The notes below the pieces were generated by a model. It did not search any database. It was not told the origin of the DNA and saw nothing but the letters and a program-made list of their open reading frames with translations. A DNA stretch of 64,000 nucleotides, taken from Komagataeibacter intermedius TF2. GTDB lineage: Bacteria > Pseudomonadota > Alphaproteobacteria > Acetobacterales > Acetobacteraceae. The DNA lies in NCBI RefSeq assembly GCF_000964425.1, contig NZ_BANF01000007.1, positions 1 through 64,000 on the forward strand, in the 5' to 3' direction. The position numbers and the translations under genes were made by a program. This document shows positions 40,518 to 49,221 of this stretch, one piece after another; within the stretch, counting starts at the first letter, position 1, and every line of letters begins with the position of its first letter.

Positions 40518-40564
40518 CCCCTATATATGGAGTAAACGGTACCGCATTGCACTACATAATGTGT
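40518..40564 (-). promoter_or_regulatory. Tandem NrdR-like boxes upstream of nrdA
   Basis: Reading on the minus strand, ACACATTATGTAGTGC (40564-40549) matches the NrdR consensus at 13 of 16 positions, and ACTCCATATATAGGGG (40533-40518) at about 12 of 16. They are separated by exactly 15 bases, the canonical spacing that places two NrdR sites on the same DNA face. The nearer box is 80 bases from the nrdA start codon. NrdR represses reductase genes when dATP/ATP is bound. Confidence 0.8.
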
Positions 40565-40662
40565 GGGGACAAATTGTGGACTGATCTTCCGAATCAGCGG
40601 GCAAGCTTGCGTCAAGACATGAAATGGGGAGAATATTTTTTAAATTTTCCTCCCCCTTCCCG

Positions 40663-41127
40663 TCATGTTCCCAGCGTGCCCCACCGTGCCGTCGCGGCAT
40701 CATCCTGCGCGCGGGGCTGGACCCATTCACTGCGCCCGTTTGAGAATTCTTCGCGTTTCCAGAAGGGTGCACTGGTCTTGAGCCAGTCCATCATGAACTC
40801 CGTCCCCTCCAGCGCCGCCTTGCGGTGTGCTGCCGCACACAGCACCAGCACGATGGGCATCCCCACCTCCAGCCGGCCGACGCGGTGGATGACAGTGCAG
40901 CCGGTCAGGCCGAATCGCGTGCAGGCCGATTCGGCGATCTGCCGCATCATGGACTCGGTCATGCCGGGGTAGTGTTCCAGTTCCAGCGCCACCAGCCCGC
41001 CGCCCCCGCGGACAATGCCGGTAAACGCGCCCACCCCCCCCACGTCGTCACGCCTGCGCAGCAGCAGCGCAGTTTCGTGGGTGGCATCGAATGTGTCGGC
41101 CTGAACACGAACCGTAACGCAGGACAT
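40663..41127 (-). CDS. moaE: Molybdopterin synthase large subunit MoaE
   Basis: The 154-residue product, with MoaD, inserts two sulfurs into cyclic pyranopterin to make molybdopterin. The catalytic lysines of the family are visible as K117 (MDWLKTSAP) and K124 (FWKREEF), spaced as in E. coli MoaE, along with the family string HRVGRLEVGMP. The ATG at 41127 lies 7 bases after moaD ends. An 8-base G run (minus strand) is encoded at 41034-41041. moaA and moaC are not in the window. Confidence 0.94.
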   Translation of the reverse strand: MSCVTVRVQADTFDATHETALLLRRRDDVGGVGAFTGIVRGGGGLVALELEHYPGMTESMMRQIAESACTRFGLTGCTVIHRVGRLEVGMPIVLVLCAAAHRKAALEGTEFMMDWLKTSAPFWKREEFSNGRSEWVQPRAQDDAATARWGTLGT

Positions 41128-41134
41128 GATGGCG

Positions 41135-41389
41135 TCAGCCCCCCGTGACCGGTGGGAAAAAGGCAATTTCGTCATTGGCCGCAACAGGGGCGTCAACCGT
41201 GGCGAAACTGTGGTTCACCGCGACGCGGATCAGTTCGGGCCTGGCGAATATTTCCCCATACGCTCCGCCACGCGCGCGCAGCCGGTCGATCAGGTCCTGC
41301 ACCGACCGCACGCCCTGCGGCAGGGGCAGCGTCTCCCCGGGGCAGCCCAGCTGGTCGCGCAGCCATGCGAAATAGAGAATGCGCAGCAT
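41135..41389 (-). CDS. moaD: Molybdopterin synthase sulfur carrier subunit MoaD
   Basis: The 84-residue ubiquitin-like product ends in VTGG, the C-terminal Gly-Gly that becomes the thiocarboxylate sulfur donor. The N-terminal LRILYFAWLRDQLG and the EIAFFPPVTGG end are diagnostic. It is paired with moaE 7 bases downstream. A GGGAG ribosome site lies upstream of the ATG at 41389. The preceding lipoprotein gene ends 49 bases before it on the same strand. Confidence 0.93.
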   Translation of the reverse strand: MLRILYFAWLRDQLGCPGETLPLPQGVRSVQDLIDRLRARGGAYGEIFARPELIRVAVNHSFATVDAPVAANDEIAFFPPVTGG

Positions 41390-41438
41390 TCCGGTTTCAT
41401 CTCCCTGTGCCACAGCGTCCCCATGCGGCCTGTCCGCG

Positions 41439-41936
41439 TCATGGGGCCTGCTGTTCCTGAACCGTGCCGTCAGACGCGACCACGGTGGTGGTGCCATCGC
41501 CGTTCGGGACGACAATGGCCGAATCCGATACGCCCTTATGCGTTGCCGAAGGGCCCGAAGACAATGCGGAAACGTGCCCCCCACCTGTCGGGGCGCCATC
41601 GGGGTCCGCATCGTTGCCGATCCGCATCTCGCCCCCGGCGGGCAGGTCGACCTCACGTTCCACCAGTTGCGAACGCGCGCCAGCACTGGCGCCGTCCGCC
41701 CCGATCGCGACCAGCACCGACTGGCCCGAACGCACGACCGGCCAGATATTGCGTTCCTGCGGCATGATGGGCAGCACCTGTGGCGCCTGCCCCGCCACGC
41801 GGCGCATGTTCTCGACTTCCGCATGCGGGGTATTGGGCAGGCTGCCGGGCAGTTCCGTATTTTCGGACAGGATATGGCCAAAGCCCCCACACCCCGTCAG
41901 CCCCACCAGCAATGACAGCACCATTGCGTTGCGCAC
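41439..41936 (-). CDS. Putative lipoprotein of unknown function
   Basis: The 165-residue product has a short signal (VRNAMVLSLLVGL) and lipobox LTGC, then a polar, serine/glycine/proline-rich sequence. A more ordered core, VENMRRVAGQAPQVLPIMPQERNIWP, is followed by a mixed region that I do not recognise. The start is a GTG at 41936 with GGGGGAG 6 bases upstream; the ATG 12 bases inside would give a signal without the positive residue. It lies between pgsA and moaD in the same direction. The function is unknown; confidence is in the gene, not a role. Confidence 0.65.
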   Translation of the reverse strand: MRNAMVLSLLVGLTGCGGFGHILSENTELPGSLPNTPHAEVENMRRVAGQAPQVLPIMPQERNIWPVVRSGQSVLVAIGADGASAGARSQLVEREVDLPAGGEMRIGNDADPDGAPTGGGHVSALSSGPSATHKGVSDSAIVVPNGDGTTTVVASDGTVQEQQAP

Positions 41937-42028
41937 CGCGTTCTCCCCCTGACCTGTCTGGCACCGGACGGACCAGACGGCCCGCACAGGAGAGAGCAAC
42001 CACGTCGCGCGTTAATTTTTCATGTAGG

Positions 42029-42628
42029 TCAGGAAGATAATTTCGTGGCCCCTGTCGTGCCACGGTTGACGTGGCGCAGGCCGGTGGACAGGTAGTCCCA
42101 CCCGGTAATCAGGGTCAGCACGGCGGCGATCCACATCATGACCGCGCCCATCACGTCAACCGGCAGCCAGCCGATATGCAGCAGTCCCGCAGTGCTGTCG
42201 CCCGCCAGCAGGAAGCCGATGGCGGTCATCTGGAAGCCGGTTTTCCATTTCGCCAGCCGCGTCACCGGCAGGCCCACCCGCGTCGCCGCAAGGTATTCCC
42301 GCAGCCCGCTGACCAGGATTTCACGCGAAAGGATGATGATGGCCGGATACAGGCAGCCATATGGCAACCGCCCCAGCCCCGCCAGCACCATGAGCGACGC
42401 GCCCACCAGCAGCTTGTCCGCAATGGGGTCGAGCATGCGGCCCAGGTCGGAATTCTGGTTCCATGCCCGCGCCAGCTTGCCATCAAGGTAATCGGTGATG
42501 CCCGCCAGTATGAACAGCACGCACGCCGCGCAGTCGGTCTGCGGCGTATGGATGACGACAAGCCCGACAACGATGGGGACCACGACAATACGGGACAGGG
42601 TCAGGAGATTGGGCAGGTCGGTAAGCAT
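42029..42628 (-). CDS. pgsA: CDP-diacylglycerol-glycerol-3-phosphate 3-phosphatidyltransferase
   Basis: The 199-residue membrane protein has several hydrophobic segments and the CDP-alcohol phosphatidyltransferase signature DG-x2-AR-x8-G-x3-D-x3-D: DGKLARAWNQNSDLGRMLDP and the D of IADK. It makes phosphatidylglycerol phosphate, the committed step to phosphatidylglycerol and cardiolipin. The N-terminus LPNLLTLSRIVVVP is characteristic. It lies 92 bases after uvrC on the same strand; uvrC-pgsA-moaD-moaE is a common order. Confidence 0.94.
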   Translation of the reverse strand: MLTDLPNLLTLSRIVVVPIVVGLVVIHTPQTDCAACVLFILAGITDYLDGKLARAWNQNSDLGRMLDPIADKLLVGASLMVLAGLGRLPYGCLYPAIIILSREILVSGLREYLAATRVGLPVTRLAKWKTGFQMTAIGFLLAGDSTAGLLHIGWLPVDVMGAVMMWIAAVLTLITGWDYLSTGLRHVNRGTTGATKLSS

Positions 42629-42720
42629 GCTGGTACTGCTATAACGAAAGATGGGAAAAAACCGAAATACTGATAACGCCTGTCAGGCAGGTCATATGCT
42701 CACATCTGCATGACAGCCGA

Positions 42721-44607
42721 TCACTCCCCTGTCCAGCCGGGATGGAAATATCCGTATATGGCGCGCGCCATGTCGCGATTGATGCCCGGTGCATTTTCCA
42801 GTTCCCCCAGGCCGGCCTGCCGCACGCTGCGCGCCGATCCGAAATGGTTGAGCAGCGCGCGCTTGCGTGCAGGCCCAACGCCGGGAATATCGTCCAGTTC
42901 CGAGCGCACCAGCGTTTTGGACCGCCCGGCGCGATGGGTGGTGATGGCGAAGCGGTGCGCTTCATCACGCAGGCGCTGCAGGTAATACAGCACCGGGTCA
43001 CGCGGCGGCAGCTGGAATGGGGGACGGCCCTCGGTATGGAACCATTCGCGCCCTGCATCCCTGTCCGGCCCCTTGGCGATGGCGACCAGCGTCACCCCCG
43101 TCACACCCAGTTCATCCAGCACGCCGCGCACCGCCGTGTACTGTCCCGCGCCGCCATCAATCAGCAGGATGTCGGGCCAGTCCTCGGGCCGCACGCCCTC
43201 CTCCCTGTCCTTCAGTGCACGGCGGAAGCGACGTTCAAGCACCTCGCGCATCATCGCGAAGTCATCGCCCGGGGTGACCGGGCCCTTGATGGAGAATTTG
43301 CGGTAGGCGCGCCTGTCAAACCCTTCCGGCCCGCCAACCACCATCACGCCATAGGCATTCGCCCCCTGGATGTGGCTGTTGTCATAGGTCTCGATCCGGC
43401 GCGGCGGCGCATCCAGCCCGAACAGGTCGGCCACCCCCTGCAACAGCCGCGCCTGACCCGCGCTTTCCGCCAGCTTCCGCTCCAGCGCCTCGCGCGCGTT
43501 GAGTTCGGCATGTTCGATCACCGCGCGCTTTTCCCCGCGCTGCGGATGCGTGATCTCCACCCTGCGGCCCCGGCGCAGCGTCAGGGCGGATGTCAGGACA
43601 TCCAGTTCCGGCAGGTCCTGGTTGACCAGCACATGGGCGGGCGGTGGCTTGTCGTCATAAAACTGGCCAATGAAGGCGGCCAGCACGTCGGGCGCGTTCT
43701 CGTCGCGCGCGTGACTGGGGAAAAACGCGCGGTTGCCATTGTTGCGTCCGGCACGGATGAAGAACACCTGAATGCACGACTGCCCCGCGATCTGCCAGAT
43801 CGCGATGATGTCCGCATCCGTCACGGTGGAGGGATTGATGACGCTGGAATCCTGCTGCAGCGCCGACAGGCCGCGTATGCGGTCACGGATGGCGGCCGCG
43901 CGCTCGAACTCCAGCGCCTCGGCCGCTTCTTCCATCTCCCGCCCCAGTTCCTCGCGCATGTGCGGGTTCCGGCCCGCCAGGAAGTCGCGTGCCTGACCGG
44001 CCAGTTCGGCATAGTCCTCCCGGCTTATGCGGTCGGTGCACGGGGCGGAACAGCGGTGGATCTGGTGCAGCAGGCATGGGCGCGTGCGGCCCTGCATCTC
44101 GCTATCGGAACATGACCGCAGCAGGAAGGTGCGCTGCAGCAGGTTGAGCGTCTGGTTGACCGACCATGCGGATGCAAACGGTCCCCAGTACGACGCCCCC
44201 TTCACCGGCTTGCCGCGATGTTTGCTGATCTGGGGAAAATCATGCTTGTCCGTCAGCATGATCCATGGGTAACTTTTATCATCACGCAGCAGGATGTTGT
44301 ACCTGGGCTGCATGCGCTTGATGTAGTTGGCCTCCAGCAGCAGGGCCTCGGCCTCGGTATGGGTCGTGACGATTTCCATGCTGCGGGTTTCGGACACCAT
44401 CCGGCGCAGGCGCTCGGTCAGGCGGCCGATATGGGTGTAGGAGGTGACGCGCTTCTTCAGGTTCAGCGCCTTGCCGACATACAGCACATCACCCTTTGGC
44501 CCGAGCATGCGGTACACGCCCGGCGACTGCGGCATGGTCTGCAGGGCGTGGTGAATCGCCTCCACCCCCACGGGGCGGACGGGGGCGGTCGAAATGGCGG
44601 TTGTCAT
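42721..44607 (-). CDS. uvrC: Excinuclease ABC subunit C
   Basis: The 628-residue product cuts damaged DNA on both sides of a lesion with UvrA/UvrB. The N-terminal GIY-YIG nuclease is visible at 31-47 (VYRMLGP..LYVGKA), a UVR domain is near 210-245, and the RNase H-like C-terminal nuclease includes [10 protein letters not shown] and LLIDGGAGQ. It ends in HhH motifs ([19 protein letters not shown]). The frame is open for 63 further codons upstream, but the ATG at 44607 fits the family. The upstream region contains a perfect DnaA box. Confidence 0.94.
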   Translation of the reverse strand: MTTAISTAPVRPVGVEAIHHALQTMPQSPGVYRMLGPKGDVLYVGKALNLKKRVTSYTHIGRLTERLRRMVSETRSMEIVTTHTEAEALLLEANYIKRMQPRYNILLRDDKSYPWIMLTDKHDFPQISKHRGKPVKGASYWGPFASAWSVNQTLNLLQRTFLLRSCSDSEMQGRTRPCLLHQIHRCSAPCTDRISREDYAELAGQARDFLAGRNPHMREELGREMEEAAEALEFERAAAIRDRIRGLSALQQDSSVINPSTVTDADIIAIWQIAGQSCIQVFFIRAGRNNGNRAFFPSHARDENAPDVLAAFIGQFYDDKPPPAHVLVNQDLPELDVLTSALTLRRGRRVEITHPQRGEKRAVIEHAELNAREALERKLAESAGQARLLQGVADLFGLDAPPRRIETYDNSHIQGANAYGVMVVGGPEGFDRRAYRKFSIKGPVTPGDDFAMMREVLERRFRRALKDREEGVRPEDWPDILLIDGGAGQYTAVRGVLDELGVTGVTLVAIAKGPDRDAGREWFHTEGRPPFQLPPRDPVLYYLQRLRDEAHRFAITTHRAGRSKTLVRSELDDIPGVGPARKRALLNHFGSARSVRQAGLGELENAPGINRDMARAIYGYFHPGWTGE

Positions 44608-44986
44608 GGATGGCAGCCGTTCATCCACCGAAGGTGTGGATAAGTCTGTGGAGCAGCAGCAGAAAAAAACGTGCGGATGGCGGTTTTCCTTTCCTGCACT
44701 TGGATTGCCCAAAAAAACATCACTAACAATAACCCATTGTTTTAAAAAGATTATATCCCACACCCCAAGGGCCGGAAAAAAAATCCCACCCCACATGAAC
44801 CCATAATGGCCCTGTCAACCCCACAGGTGGACAAATTATGGCATCTCCGTGGTGGAAAACCCGGTTTCCATTTTGCGCGGAATATCAGCCGCCTTTTGTA
44901 ATTCGTTCCTGTTTTTGTCCCCCGCCGTGCAACGGATGGGCAAAAATATTCTTGTCAGCCCGCGTCCGATCGGCAATGCACCCGAT
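44608..44986. other. AT-rich divergent uvrC/xthA spacer with a DnaA box
   Basis: The 379-base region has a perfect DnaA box, TGTGGATAA at 44635-44643. Two degenerate matches (7 of 9) are TGTGGAGCA at 44647-44655 and GGTGGACAA near 44827. It also holds three A-tracts (44663-44669, 44711-44717, 44776-44783) and an inverted repeat AACAAT-N5-ATTGTT at 44725-44741. It must contain the divergent promoters of uvrC and xthA, which I cannot fix. An ATG at 44936 could extend xthA. Confidence 0.45.
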
Positions 44987-45781
44987 ATGCGTATTGTGAC
45001 ATGGAATATCAATTCCCTCCGCCTGCGGATGCCCCTGCTGGCCCAGCTATGCCGGGACACATCCCCCGATATCGTCTGCCTTCAGGAAACCAAGGTGCCC
45101 GACAGCCTGTTCCCGCTTGATGCGGTACAGGCGCTGGGGTTCGACCATGTCGTGTTCCGCGGCATGAAGGGCTATAACGGGGTGGCGATCCTGTCACGCC
45201 AGCCCGTAACCGTGCTGGAGGACGCGCCGGACTGGTGCCAGCGTGGGGACTGCCGCCATATCGCCGTGCGCCATGGTACGGGCGCTGACGCGATTGACGT
45301 GCATGATTTCTATGTCCCGGCGGGCGGCGATATTCCCGACCCGGTGGAAAATCCCAAATTCGCGCACAAGCTGGCGTTCGTGGAAGAAGCCCGCCAGTGG
45401 TTTTCCGGCCGGAACATGCGGCGCACCGTGCTGGTGGGCGACCTGAACATCGCCCCGCTGGAACAGGATGTATGGAGCCACAAGCAGCTGCTGAAGATCG
45501 TCAGCCATACGCCTGCCGAAACCGAGCGCCTGCTGGCATGGCAGCAGACCGGCTTTGTTGACGCCATGCGCCACTTCGTCCCCGCGACCGAGAAGCTTTA
45601 TACGTGGTGGTCCTACCGCAACCGGGACTGGAGCAAATCCAACCGTGGCCGCAGGCTGGACCATGTCTGGATCACGCCTGACCTGAAGCCCGCCCTGCGT
45701 GGCATGGACGTGCTGCGCGCGGCGCGTGACTGGGACAAGCCATCGGACCACGTGCCGGTCATGATCGACCTGGACGCCTGA
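44987..45781 (+). CDS. xthA: Exodeoxyribonuclease III / AP endonuclease
   Basis: The 264-residue product acts in base excision repair. Catalytic motifs are visible: WNINSLR at 6-12, LQETKVPD with the metal-binding glutamate, VGDLNIAP with the Asp-Asn pair, and the C-terminal SDHVPVMIDL with the histidine. The start at 44987 gives the conserved MRIVTWNINS N-terminus, but its ribosome site is weak; an ATG at 44936 would add 17 residues. It is divergent from uvrC, another repair gene, and convergent with the response regulator. Confidence 0.92.
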   Translation: MRIVTWNINSLRLRMPLLAQLCRDTSPDIVCLQETKVPDSLFPLDAVQALGFDHVVFRGMKGYNGVAILSRQPVTVLEDAPDWCQRGDCRHIAVRHGTGADAIDVHDFYVPAGGDIPDPVENPKFAHKLAFVEEARQWFSGRNMRRTVLVGDLNIAPLEQDVWSHKQLLKIVSHTPAETERLLAWQQTGFVDAMRHFVPATEKLYTWWSYRNRDWSKSNRGRRLDHVWITPDLKPALRGMDVLRAARDWDKPSDHVPVMIDLDA

Positions 45782-45828
45782 AAAAACGGCCCTGAACGCG
45801 ACCGGGCCGCCCGAAACCGGGCGGCCCG
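45781..45828. terminator. Hairpins between xthA and the response regulator
   Basis: For the + strand, CGGGCCGCCCG (45803-45813) pairs with CGGGCGGCCCG (45818-45828). For the minus strand, CGGCCC/GGGCCG arms (45787-45792 and 45804-45809) are followed by six U residues encoded by the A run at 45781-45786. The minus-strand form looks the better terminator, serving the response regulator gene. Confidence 0.65.
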
Positions 45829-45860
45829 TCAGGAAAGCCTGCAATGCGGGCCATCACCCA

Positions 45861-46580
45861 TCAGGCGACGGCGGTCTTGCCCCCTTCGGGGTCGAGGCGG
45901 TAACCGCCCCCTTCCGTCACCAGCAGGGTGGCGTTGGTGGGATCGGGCTCGATCTTCTGGCGCAGGCGATAGATGTGCGTTTCCAGCGTATGCGTGGTAA
46001 CGGCGGCATTGTAGCCCCACACCTCGTTCAGCAGCACCTGCCGCGGCACGGGGCGCGTACCCGCACGGTACAGGAACTTCAGGATCGCAGCCTCTTTTTC
46101 CGTCAGGCGGATACGACGATTCTTGGCCGTTTCCTGCAGCAGCTTGGCGGAGGGGCGGAAAATGTACGGCCCGATCGCAAAGACCGCGTCCTCGCTGTTT
46201 TCAAAAATACGCATCTGCGCGCGCAGCCGGGCCAGAAGCTCGGCAATGCGGAACGGCTTGGCGACGTAATCATTCGCACCGGCGTCAAGGCCGCGCACGA
46301 CGTCCGTCTCGTCATCGGAACCGGTCAGGATGATGATGGGAATACGCTTGCCCTTGCGACGCAGGTCGGCGCAGAAATCGCGGCCATCCCCGTCCGGCAG
46401 GGAAACATCGAGGATGATCGCATCGAAACGCGCCCCCGGTTTCTGCAGTTTTTCCCAGGCCTCGGCGACGGAGCCGGCCTCGATCGCTTCAAATTCACCA
46501 TCAATCTGCAGCTGTTCAACGAGCATTTGACGTAACGTCTGATCGTCGTCCGCTATCAGTATGGGACGTGCTCCTGCCAT
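45861..46580 (-). CDS. OmpR/PhoB-family response regulator
   Basis: The 239-residue product has a receiver domain with phospho-acceptor D58 (IILDVSLPDGDG), T86 and K108 (VAKPF), and the acidic pair D11-D12. A winged-helix DNA-binding domain occupies about 135-230 (TTHTLETHIYRLRQKIEPD, EGGGYRLDPE). There is no histidine kinase beside it, so the partner must be elsewhere. The target genes are unknown. It is divergent from the L,D-transpeptidase gene with 166 bases between. Confidence 0.92.
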   Translation of the reverse strand: MAGARPILIADDDQTLRQMLVEQLQIDGEFEAIEAGSVAEAWEKLQKPGARFDAIILDVSLPDGDGRDFCADLRRKGKRIPIIILTGSDDETDVVRGLDAGANDYVAKPFRIAELLARLRAQMRIFENSEDAVFAIGPYIFRPSAKLLQETAKNRRIRLTEKEAAILKFLYRAGTRPVPRQVLLNEVWGYNAAVTTHTLETHIYRLRQKIEPDPTNATLLVTEGGGYRLDPEGGKTAVA

Positions 46581-46746
46581 CGAACCCTCTTTATCACTTT
46601 AGTCCCGTCCCGTTAGCGGGGCGGTCTCTGTCTTGCTGTTCATGTCCGGCCACACCACCGACAGGCCACCGGCCCGACGGCCATAATGCCGTATGCTGCC
46701 GGATTAGGCCGGAGTATCATAAATACGACCCGATCCAGAGGAATTC

Positions 46747-47256
46747 ATGATACGCGCTATTTTACAAACGAATACAGGGCTGGATGCACAACTGCATTGC
46801 ATGCGCGAAATCATCCCCGCCATTATCGGCGCGGGTGGCGTCAAAAACCGCAAAACAGAGGGAGATCACGCCACTCCCAGCGGTATTCTGCCCTTACGGC
46901 GCGTATTCTATCGCGCCGACCGGGTGCCATCACCTGTTTGTCATCTGCCCGTGGAACCGCTCTCCCCTCTGGATGGATGGTGTGATGATCCTGATCATCC
47001 TGATTATAACCGATATGTAAGCCTGCCCCACCCCGCCCGGCATGAACGGCTGTGGCGTGAAGATCACGTTTACGACATCGTGGTGGTTCTTGGTTATAAC
47101 GACGACCCGGTTCATTCTGGTGCGGGGTCCGCCATCTTCCTTCACCTGCCGCCAGACGGGGGGCGACCGACGGAAGGCTGCATCGCCCTGCCCGAACCCG
47201 TGCTGCGCCGCCTGCTGGCGGCGGGGCTGGGGGAAATTGACGTCAGGCCGGTATAG
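46747..47256 (+). CDS. YkuD-domain L,D-transpeptidase family protein
   Basis: The 169-residue product has the YkuD catalytic region with H123 (PVHSGAG), H133 (IFLHL) and the nucleophile C145 (PTEGCIAL). It resembles proteins annotated as L,D-transpeptidase catalytic domain (ErfK/YbiS/YcfS/YnhG). Most family enzymes are periplasmic and cross-link peptidoglycan or attach proteins to it, but this one has no visible signal peptide. AGAGGAATTC directly before the ATG at 46747 supports the start. Its last 14 bases overlap the convergent antiporter gene. Confidence 0.85.
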   Translation: MIRAILQTNTGLDAQLHCMREIIPAIIGAGGVKNRKTEGDHATPSGILPLRRVFYRADRVPSPVCHLPVEPLSPLDGWCDDPDHPDYNRYVSLPHPARHERLWREDHVYDIVVVLGYNDDPVHSGAGSAIFLHLPPDGGRPTEGCIALPEPVLRRLLAAGLGEIDVRPV

Positions 47257-49114
47257 GTTCGGGGGCCGGTGGCACGGCAGCAGCCACCGGGGCCGCCGGG
47301 GCCACTGCGGGCGGCAGCAGCATGACGATGATGTCGCCCGCCGCCGGTTCCGCCGGAATCGCATCCTCGGCAGAGAATATCCATATCGCGCTGCCCTTGC
47401 GGATGATCATGAACAGCATCCCCGGCCCGTCCAGCAGGTCGGCTTCCTCCACATGCTCTTCCATGACATGGCTGCCAAAACGCCAGCCCTTTGCGTACAG
47501 GGAATCGATGTAGGAGAAATTCCACCCCGGTTCCCCCAGCACCTTGCCACGCGAATCCCGGCTCAGCCCGTGGTACAGGTCCAGCCTTGCCAGACCGGGA
47601 CTGACCTGGAACACGCGCTGCCGCCCCAGGTCGGGCGCCATGCGCGCACAGACAAGCCCGTTATAGATCGCGTCCGGCGTGGTGGCGATCAGGTAGTCCG
47701 CCGGGCGTTCCTCCAGACTTTCCTGCCCTTCAACCGACAGCAGTTCCGCGCGCAGGATCGGGATGCCGAATCCCGCCGCCTTGTTCAGGGCGGGAGCATA
47801 GGTATCGACCATCAGCACCGGCACGCCACGGTCATGGACGGCGCGCGCCAGATTGGTGGACCACGCATTGGCGCCCATTATGGCCAGCGCGGGTTCATCC
47901 GACAGGGTCAGCCGCAGCGCACGCGCCAGCGGGCGGAGGGAAAACCCATGCAGGATCATGGTCGACGCGATCAGCGCGAACACGGCGGGCGTGATCAGGT
48001 CGCCGCCGGGATACCCAGCTTCGTGCAGTTGCAGGCCCACGACGCCCGCCACTGCCGCCGCCACGATCCCGCGCGGCGCGATCCAGCCCACGAACAGCCG
48101 TTCCTGCCATGACATGCTGGCCCCGATCGTGGACAGGAAAATACCCAGCGGCCGGACCACGAACATGACGGTGAACGTCAGCGCCATGATGGGCAGCGAC
48201 AGTTCGGTCAGCAGCGCGCGCGGCAGGTCGGCCGTCAGCAGCACGAACAGGCATGACACCACGATCACGCCCAGCGATTCCTTGATCCGCTGCAGTTCCG
48301 ACATGCCGGTCACATGCAGGTTGGCCAGCGCCATGCCGAACACGGTAGCCGCCATCAGCCCCGCCCCCTGCATAAGCAGGTTGCACACCGCCGCCACCCC
48401 CATGGCGAAGGCAAGGATCATGGGAATACGCAGGATTTCGGGCAGCATGTCGCGCGCGGACAGGAACTTGATCAGCACGGCGGGGAAAATGCCGCACGCA
48501 ATGGCAAACATGGTGGCGAACAGCAGGTGTGGCCCGATTTCCATTGCCGCCAGCGACATGCCCCCCGTATGCAGCGGCCGGATCAGCAGGCATTCCAGCA
48601 CCAGCGTCGCCAGGATGGCCGCAATGGGGTCATTGACGATGGCTTCCCACCGCAGGAAGGCCGCGACCCGTGGCCGCAGTTTGGTATGACGCAGCAGTGG
48701 CAGCACAACCGTCGGCCCCGTCACCACCACGATCGCGCCAAACAGCCATGACGTGCCCCATGGCATGTGCCCGACATAATGCGCGGCCAGCGACCCCAGC
48801 ACCCAGTTGATGGGCAGGGCCGCCGCCGTCAGGCGCAGCACGCCCTCGCCCGATTCACGCCACTGGCGGAAATCAAGCGCGAGGCCGCCCTCGAACACGA
48901 TGAAGGCCACGGCCATGGACACAAGCGGATGAAAATATGGCCCGATCGCCGCACCGGGGTGCAGGATGCCCAGCCCCGGCCCGAATACCAGCCCCAGGGA
49001 AAACAGCAGTACGATGGCCGGCAGCTTGAACCGCCACGCCACCCACTGGGCCGCGATCCCGCCGCCCAGCACGCACAGAATTCCAATTGCCAGGTTTGTT
49101 GCCTGCATTCCCAT
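47243..49114 (-). CDS. CPA1-type cation/proton antiporter with C-terminal TrkA-like domain
   Basis: The 623-residue product has about 12 membrane segments in the first 400 residues, with the ion-binding stretch VNDPIAAILA and the FEGGLALDF motif of NhaP-type exchangers. A nucleotide-binding TrkA-N-like part follows (AIMGANAWSTNLARAVHDRGVPVLMVD), then a C-terminal domain and a proline/alanine-rich tail. It should exchange Na+ or K+ for protons and help with pH stress, relevant to an acid-producing host. The tail overlaps the convergent transpeptidase gene. Confidence 0.88.
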   Translation of the reverse strand: MGMQATNLAIGILCVLGGGIAAQWVAWRFKLPAIVLLFSLGLVFGPGLGILHPGAAIGPYFHPLVSMAVAFIVFEGGLALDFRQWRESGEGVLRLTAAALPINWVLGSLAAHYVGHMPWGTSWLFGAIVVVTGPTVVLPLLRHTKLRPRVAAFLRWEAIVNDPIAAILATLVLECLLIRPLHTGGMSLAAMEIGPHLLFATMFAIACGIFPAVLIKFLSARDMLPEILRIPMILAFAMGVAAVCNLLMQGAGLMAATVFGMALANLHVTGMSELQRIKESLGVIVVSCLFVLLTADLPRALLTELSLPIMALTFTVMFVVRPLGIFLSTIGASMSWQERLFVGWIAPRGIVAAAVAGVVGLQLHEAGYPGGDLITPAVFALIASTMILHGFSLRPLARALRLTLSDEPALAIMGANAWSTNLARAVHDRGVPVLMVDTYAPALNKAAGFGIPILRAELLSVEGQESLEERPADYLIATTPDAIYNGLVCARMAPDLGRQRVFQVSPGLARLDLYHGLSRDSRGKVLGEPGWNFSYIDSLYAKGWRFGSHVMEEHVEEADLLDGPGMLFMIIRKGSAIWIFSAEDAIPAEPAAGDIIVMLLPPAVAPAAPVAAAVPPAPEPIPA

Positions 49115-49221
49115 GTCCCGCGTTGTTGCATGTGCAAACGCAAACGCCCCTGCCGCGCGCCAGATTTATGTCATGGCCCTGGAATGCGATCGTAGCGTGT
49201 CGTTTCGCCTGTTGGATTATA

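Noticed and set aside
44608-44986. Chromosomal replication origin at the uvrC/xthA spacer
   Set aside because: Only one perfect DnaA box and no typical origin neighbours (dnaA, hemE, parAB, gidA); a regulatory or titration site is a simpler reading.
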